DNA of 64,000 nt from the NCBI RefSeq assembly GCF_003946385.1, contig NZ_RHOE01000005.1, forward strand, positions 1-64,000, read 5' to 3'. The position numbers were made by a program, and so were the translations under genes. The DNA is from Loigolactobacillus zhaoyuanensis. Its GTDB lineage: Bacteria; Bacillota; Bacilli; Lactobacillales; Lactobacillaceae. Below the pieces are notes generated by a model that saw nothing but the letters and a program-made list of their open reading frames with translations, did no database searches and was not told the origin of the DNA. Shown here piece after piece: positions 59,813 through 64,000 of the stretch; the first letter of the stretch is position 1; the number at the start of each line of letters is the position of its first letter.

Positions 59813-61267
59813 ATGGCGGATTTAGCGGCTCAATTTGTGAGTCAAATTTTAAAATTAAATCGCGACTATCAGCCGCTTGATCGGTTTTATTTGACCAATC
59901 GTATTTATGCTTTGGTCGGTGAGCAATTGGCAGATGACGCTACGCCTGATTTGTTAGATTTGACGGCAGCACTAGTTGAGGCGGCAGTAGTCAACGAAAA
60001 AATTGGTGACACGCCAACTGAACGTGAAATCTTAGATGCTGCTTTAATGGATCTATTGACGCCACGACCATCCACGGTCAACGGCGATTTTTGGAATCAG
60101 TATCAAGTTAGTCCCCAAGCGGCCACTGATTATTTTTATCAGTTGAGTCGGCAGAATGATTACATTAAAACCCGGGCGATTGCCAAGAATATTGAATTTC
60201 CTGTGACCACTGATTATGGTGATCTGGAAATGACGATCAACTTGTCTAAGCCAGAAAAGGATCCCAAAGCGATTGCAGCCGCACAGCAACAAGCGCAAAC
60301 TGATTATCCTAAATGCCAATTATGCATGGAAAACGAAGGCTATCGCGGTCGTTTAGGCTATCCGGCGCGCAGTAATCACCGCATTATTCGGTTCACGTTA
60401 GGTGGCGAAACTTGGGGCTTCCAGTACTCGCCTTATGCTTACTTCAGTGAGCACGCCATTTTCTTGAATCAGGAACACCGACCAATGGTGATCAATCAGC
60501 ACACTTTCACTAATTTGCTAGAGATCGTCCGTATGTTGCCGTACTATTTTGTTGGTAGCAACGCCGATCTGCCTATTGTTGGCGGTTCGATGCTGACCCA
60601 TGATCATTATCAAGGTGGGCGCCACGTTTTCCCAATGATGAAAGCACCACTGATACATGAATTCAGGGTTGCAGGCGTCCAAGCTGGGATCGTTAAATGG
60701 CCAATGGCAACGATTCGCTTGATCAGTGATACGCCGGAAAAATTAGTCAATGCCGCTACTGCGATTCACAATAATTGGCGCGATTATTCCGATGAAAGTG
60801 TTGACGTGCGTGCTTATACTGAGCAGACACGCCACCACACAGTAACCCCGATCGCGTATCGCAATGGGCAGCAGTATGTACTTGATATCGTGTTGCGCGA
60901 CAATCAAACGTCGGCGCAATATCCCGATGGCATTTTCCATCCACATCCTGATGTGCAGCACATTAAAAAAGAAAACATTGGCTTGATCGAAGTTATGGGC
61001 CGTGCAATTTTACCAGCGCGCTTAAAAACGGAAATGCAAGTGGTCGCTGGTTACTTAATTGGCCAGCCAGTTAAAATTGCCGATTATCATAAAACATGGG
61101 TGGCTGAGTTGCAGCAACGCTACGAATTCACTGCAGAAAATGCACAAACGATTTTGAATCGCGAAATTGGCTTGGTTTTCGCCCGCGTGCTAGAAGATGC
61201 TGGCGTATTTAAGCAAACAACTGATGGGCAAGCTGCGTTTAAGCGTTTTGTTGGCCAATTGAATTAG
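59813..61267 (+). CDS. galT: Galactose-1-phosphate uridylyltransferase, type 2
   Basis: A 484-residue enzyme of the Firmicutes-type GalT family, exchanging UMP between UDP-glucose and Gal-1-P. CQLCMENEGYRGRLGYPARSNHRIIRF, GSMLTHDHYQGGRHVFPM and WPMATIRL are typical motifs; the HDHYQGG segment holds the active-site His. ATG 59813 starts one base after the galE stop with GGGGAAGGGG upstream; the longer in-frame ORF inside galE is rejected. Confidence 0.97.
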   Translation: MADLAAQFVSQILKLNRDYQPLDRFYLTNRIYALVGEQLADDATPDLLDLTAALVEAAVVNEKIGDTPTEREILDAALMDLLTPRPSTVNGDFWNQYQVSPQAATDYFYQLSRQNDYIKTRAIAKNIEFPVTTDYGDLEMTINLSKPEKDPKAIAAAQQQAQTDYPKCQLCMENEGYRGRLGYPARSNHRIIRFTLGGETWGFQYSPYAYFSEHAIFLNQEHRPMVINQHTFTNLLEIVRMLPYYFVGSNADLPIVGGSMLTHDHYQGGRHVFPMMKAPLIHEFRVAGVQAGIVKWPMATIRLISDTPEKLVNAATAIHNNWRDYSDESVDVRAYTEQTRHHTVTPIAYRNGQQYVLDIVLRDNQTSAQYPDGIFHPHPDVQHIKKENIGLIEVMGRAILPARLKTEMQVVAGYLIGQPVKIADYHKTWVAELQQRYEFTAENAQTILNREIGLVFARVLEDAGVFKQTTDGQAAFKRFVGQLN

Positions 61268-61329
61268 GTGGTATAATTAAGCGTGTTAAAAAGTACCATT
61301 TAGCATGTTTCAATAAACTTAATTAATAG

Positions 61330-62367
<1,038 letters not shown>

Positions 62368-62383
62368 TTATTTCAGCAAAAAT

Positions 62384-62408
62384 GTGCTCAAAATTAGGGC
62401 ACTTTTTT
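62384..62408 (+). terminator. Terminator between galR and galM
   Basis: GTGCTC pairs with GGGCAC around an AAAATTA loop, followed by T residues. The stem is short. Confidence 0.6.
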
Positions 62409-62433
62409 ATACTTTTAGAAAGTAGGTGATTTG

Positions 62434-63465
62434 ATGACTGTAACCGTTGAAGCATTCGGTAGCCATCAAGGCGAAACTGTACAGCGTTTTGTTGCCACTA
62501 ATCAAAAAGGAACCCGCATGGCCGTTCTTAGCTTGGGCGCAACCTGGCAGGAATTTTCTGTTGTTGAGGATAAGCGGCGCCAACAATTGATTTATCGTTA
62601 CACTGAATTAGCGGCGTATGTTGCGACTAATTCACAATTAGGTAAGGTGATTGGGCGTGTGGCTGGACGGATCAAGGATGGGCAAGTTGAATTAAATGGC
62701 CAACCATATCAATTAGAAACGACGGAAAAAGGGAATGCGATCCATGGTGGCACTAATGGTTTCAGTACGCTGAATTTTGTTGGTGCGCCTTTTACTACCG
62801 CCACCAGCAGTGGGGTTGTTTTCACTCGACAGATTCCCAGCGCGCTTGATCAATATCCCGGTGATCTTACCTTGGCGATCAAATATACGTTGACCGATGC
62901 GGACGAGGTCACCATTGAAATTACCGCTAAGAGTACTGCTGATACGCTATTTAACCCAACCAATCATGTTTATTGGAATCTGACTGATGGGCAACAAAGC
63001 AGTATTGATCAACAATGGCTACAAATCAATGGAGTTAAGCGCGCTGAACTACGCGCTGATAAAACGCCGACTGGTAAGTTGTTGGATATTGCGGGTAGCG
63101 CTTATGATTTCACGACGGCTAAACCGCTGGGACAAGCGCTACAACAGTTAGCACAAGAAAATGCTGGCACCGAATTTGACGATGCCTATCAAGTTCAACC
63201 TAGCGCCACTACACCGATCGCAATGGTTGGTGACGTTGCTGGCAAGCGGCATGTTGAGATTTTCTCTGAGCGTAATGGTTTAGTGATCTACACCGCTAAT
63301 TTAGCGGATTCAGCGCGCAATGCTGCGCATGATTATGACGCGTTAGCTACCGAGGCGCAGGTGTTGCCGGATTCAGCGCATCACGCACAGTTTGGTAGCA
63401 TTGTCTTACCTGCTGGAGTGACCGCCAGTACACAGATTCGTTATCGCTATTGTGCCGGAAAATAA
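62434..63465 (+). CDS. galM: Aldose 1-epimerase (mutarotase)
   Basis: A 343-residue enzyme converting beta- to alpha-galactose for GalK. HGGTNGFSTLNF holds the first active-site His, NPTNHVYWNL the second, and LATEAQVLPDS the catalytic Glu. ATG 62434 has AGTAGGTGA upstream; TTG 62431 is one codon earlier. It completes the galKETRM group. Confidence 0.95.
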   Translation: MTVTVEAFGSHQGETVQRFVATNQKGTRMAVLSLGATWQEFSVVEDKRRQQLIYRYTELAAYVATNSQLGKVIGRVAGRIKDGQVELNGQPYQLETTEKGNAIHGGTNGFSTLNFVGAPFTTATSSGVVFTRQIPSALDQYPGDLTLAIKYTLTDADEVTIEITAKSTADTLFNPTNHVYWNLTDGQQSSIDQQWLQINGVKRAELRADKTPTGKLLDIAGSAYDFTTAKPLGQALQQLAQENAGTEFDDAYQVQPSATTPIAMVGDVAGKRHVEIFSERNGLVIYTANLADSARNAAHDYDALATEAQVLPDSAHHAQFGSIVLPAGVTASTQIRYRYCAGK

Positions 63466-63520
63466 GTTAAATATTGCATAAGGTGGAAGCAGCTGTACTG
63501 CTAACATGTGAAAATATTGA

Positions 63521-63556
63521 GAAGCCATGCCGTAATTATTACGACATGGCTTTTTT
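63521..63556 (+). terminator. Terminator of the galactose locus
   Basis: AAGCCATGCCGTAA and TTACGACATGGCTT pair with one mismatch, followed by T residues. Confidence 0.92.
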
Positions 63557-63621
63557 ATATTGAAGTTAAATCGCTTGTTTCGGTGTCACATTGACGTACA
63601 ATGGGTGTGTCAAGAAGGAGT

Positions 63622-63732
63622 ATGAAGCTGATGGAAGAAAAAGCACGAATTTCATTTCTGACTGATTTACAGCTTAAAGAAGATGCCACTAGAGTCTTGG
63701 CCGGTATGCAGCTAGATCAAGTTGTTAAATAA
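63622..63732 (+). pseudogene. Truncated RelB/DinJ-like antitoxin remnant
   Basis: A 36-codon ORF with a good AGAAGGAG site. EKARISFLTDLQLKEDATRVLAGMQLD resembles the N-terminal ribbon-helix-helix of RelB/DinJ antitoxins, which continue for another 50 or so residues; here a stop follows at once. No toxin gene is present downstream before the terminator at 63801. It is probably a decayed antitoxin, but a functional short peptide cannot be excluded. Confidence 0.4.
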
Positions 63733-63800
63733 AATAAGCTGCTTTTTACTATGACCAATGAAACCGAAGCAGATCAGGAACTAAAAATAAAACTAAAATG

Positions 63801-63836
63801 ATCAGCTCTAACGAGTTCAGTTGGCTGATTTTTTTG
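63801..63836 (+). terminator. Terminator before the LacI-family gene
   Basis: ATCAGC pairs with GCTGAT across a 17-nt loop, followed by seven T residues. Confidence 0.65.
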
Positions 63837-63928
63837 TGAAATATTTAGTTTGCATAAGCTTTACAAACCGCATTCATGTGCCGTAAGATGAAAAGAAATA
63901 TCAAAAATATGAACTCAGAGGTGATAAT

Positions 63929-64000
63929 ATGGCAACAATTCGTGACGTCGCTCGTTTGGCTGGAGTTTCACCATCCACAGCATCGCGCGCACTACGAGGC
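63929..64000 (+). CDS. LacI-family regulator, N-terminal fragment
   Basis: Only the first 24 codons lie in the window: MATIRDVARLAGVSPSTASR is the LacI-type DNA-binding helix-turn-helix. AGAGGTGA precedes ATG 63929. Ligand and targets cannot be judged from this piece. Confidence 0.88.
   Translation, partial: MATIRDVARLAGVSPSTASRALRG

Overview
The window looks like chromosomal DNA of a lactic acid bacterium in the family Lactobacillaceae. The evidence is a moderate-to-low G+C content, strong Gram-positive ribosome binding sites, a galKETRM gene order like that of Lacticaseibacillus, a sigma-54/LevR-controlled mannose-class PTS, a POT peptide transporter, a Trp-type ABC importer and NagA/NagR. 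A Loigolactobacillus- or Lacticaseibacillus-like genome would fit, but the species cannot be fixed from sequence alone. Every gene lies on the + strand except a transposase fragment at the left edge.

Layout: 1-300 is one end of an IS21-like element. 0.4-13.8 kb is mixed housekeeping and transport: a GyrI-like protein, a GT2, an S15-type hydrolase with a LysR regulator, MntH with a UspA protein, an ABC exporter pair, an NmrA-like oxidoreductase, a POT transporter and a phosphoesterase. tRNA-Tyr and tRNA-Gln follow, then proC and nagA-nagR. 17.3-30.6 kb is a cell-surface polysaccharide region: a GtrII-like membrane protein, four GT2 enzymes, rmlACBD for dTDP-rhamnose, two Wzz-like proteins (one fused to a decayed tyrosine-kinase domain), an EpsG-type polymerase and glf for UDP-galactofuranose. 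No flippase or priming transferase is visible. 30.7-36.6 kb holds pncB-nadE (NAD salvage) and a P-type cation ATPase behind a probable Mn2+ riboswitch. 36.6-39.6 kb is a tryptophan-type ABC importer behind a leader peptide with tandem Trp codons and a complete attenuator. 39.7-46.5 kb carries tex, sprT, hom, thrB, tRNA-Leu, a nitroreductase and a DUF454 protein. 46.7-54.7 kb is a LevR-type activator and the mannose-class PTS it should drive from a clear -24/-12 promoter, with two DUF956 genes. 54.8-55.5 kb is MgtC/SapB. 55.6-63.5 kb is the galactose locus: a small unknown protein, a GPH permease and galKETRM. The right edge holds a remnant antitoxin-like ORF and the start of a LacI-family gene.

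The most unusual content is in the leaders. The Trp importer has a classical ribosome-mediated attenuator (peptide plus alternative stems), followed by a second terminator. The rmlA and hom genes each have a long untranslated leader containing a near-perfect tandem duplication. In both, the upstream copy carries about 105-120 extra nucleotides that the downstream copy lacks, and in both the copies end in a similar TAAtt-TGA-TAGG segment that merges into the Shine-Dalgarno sequence. A third gene, the small ORF opening the galactose operon, has a single related segment. This may be an undescribed family of structured leaders. The PTS locus has a repeated GATACACA half-site in the levR promoter, in the levR terminator stem and beside the sigma-54 promoter.
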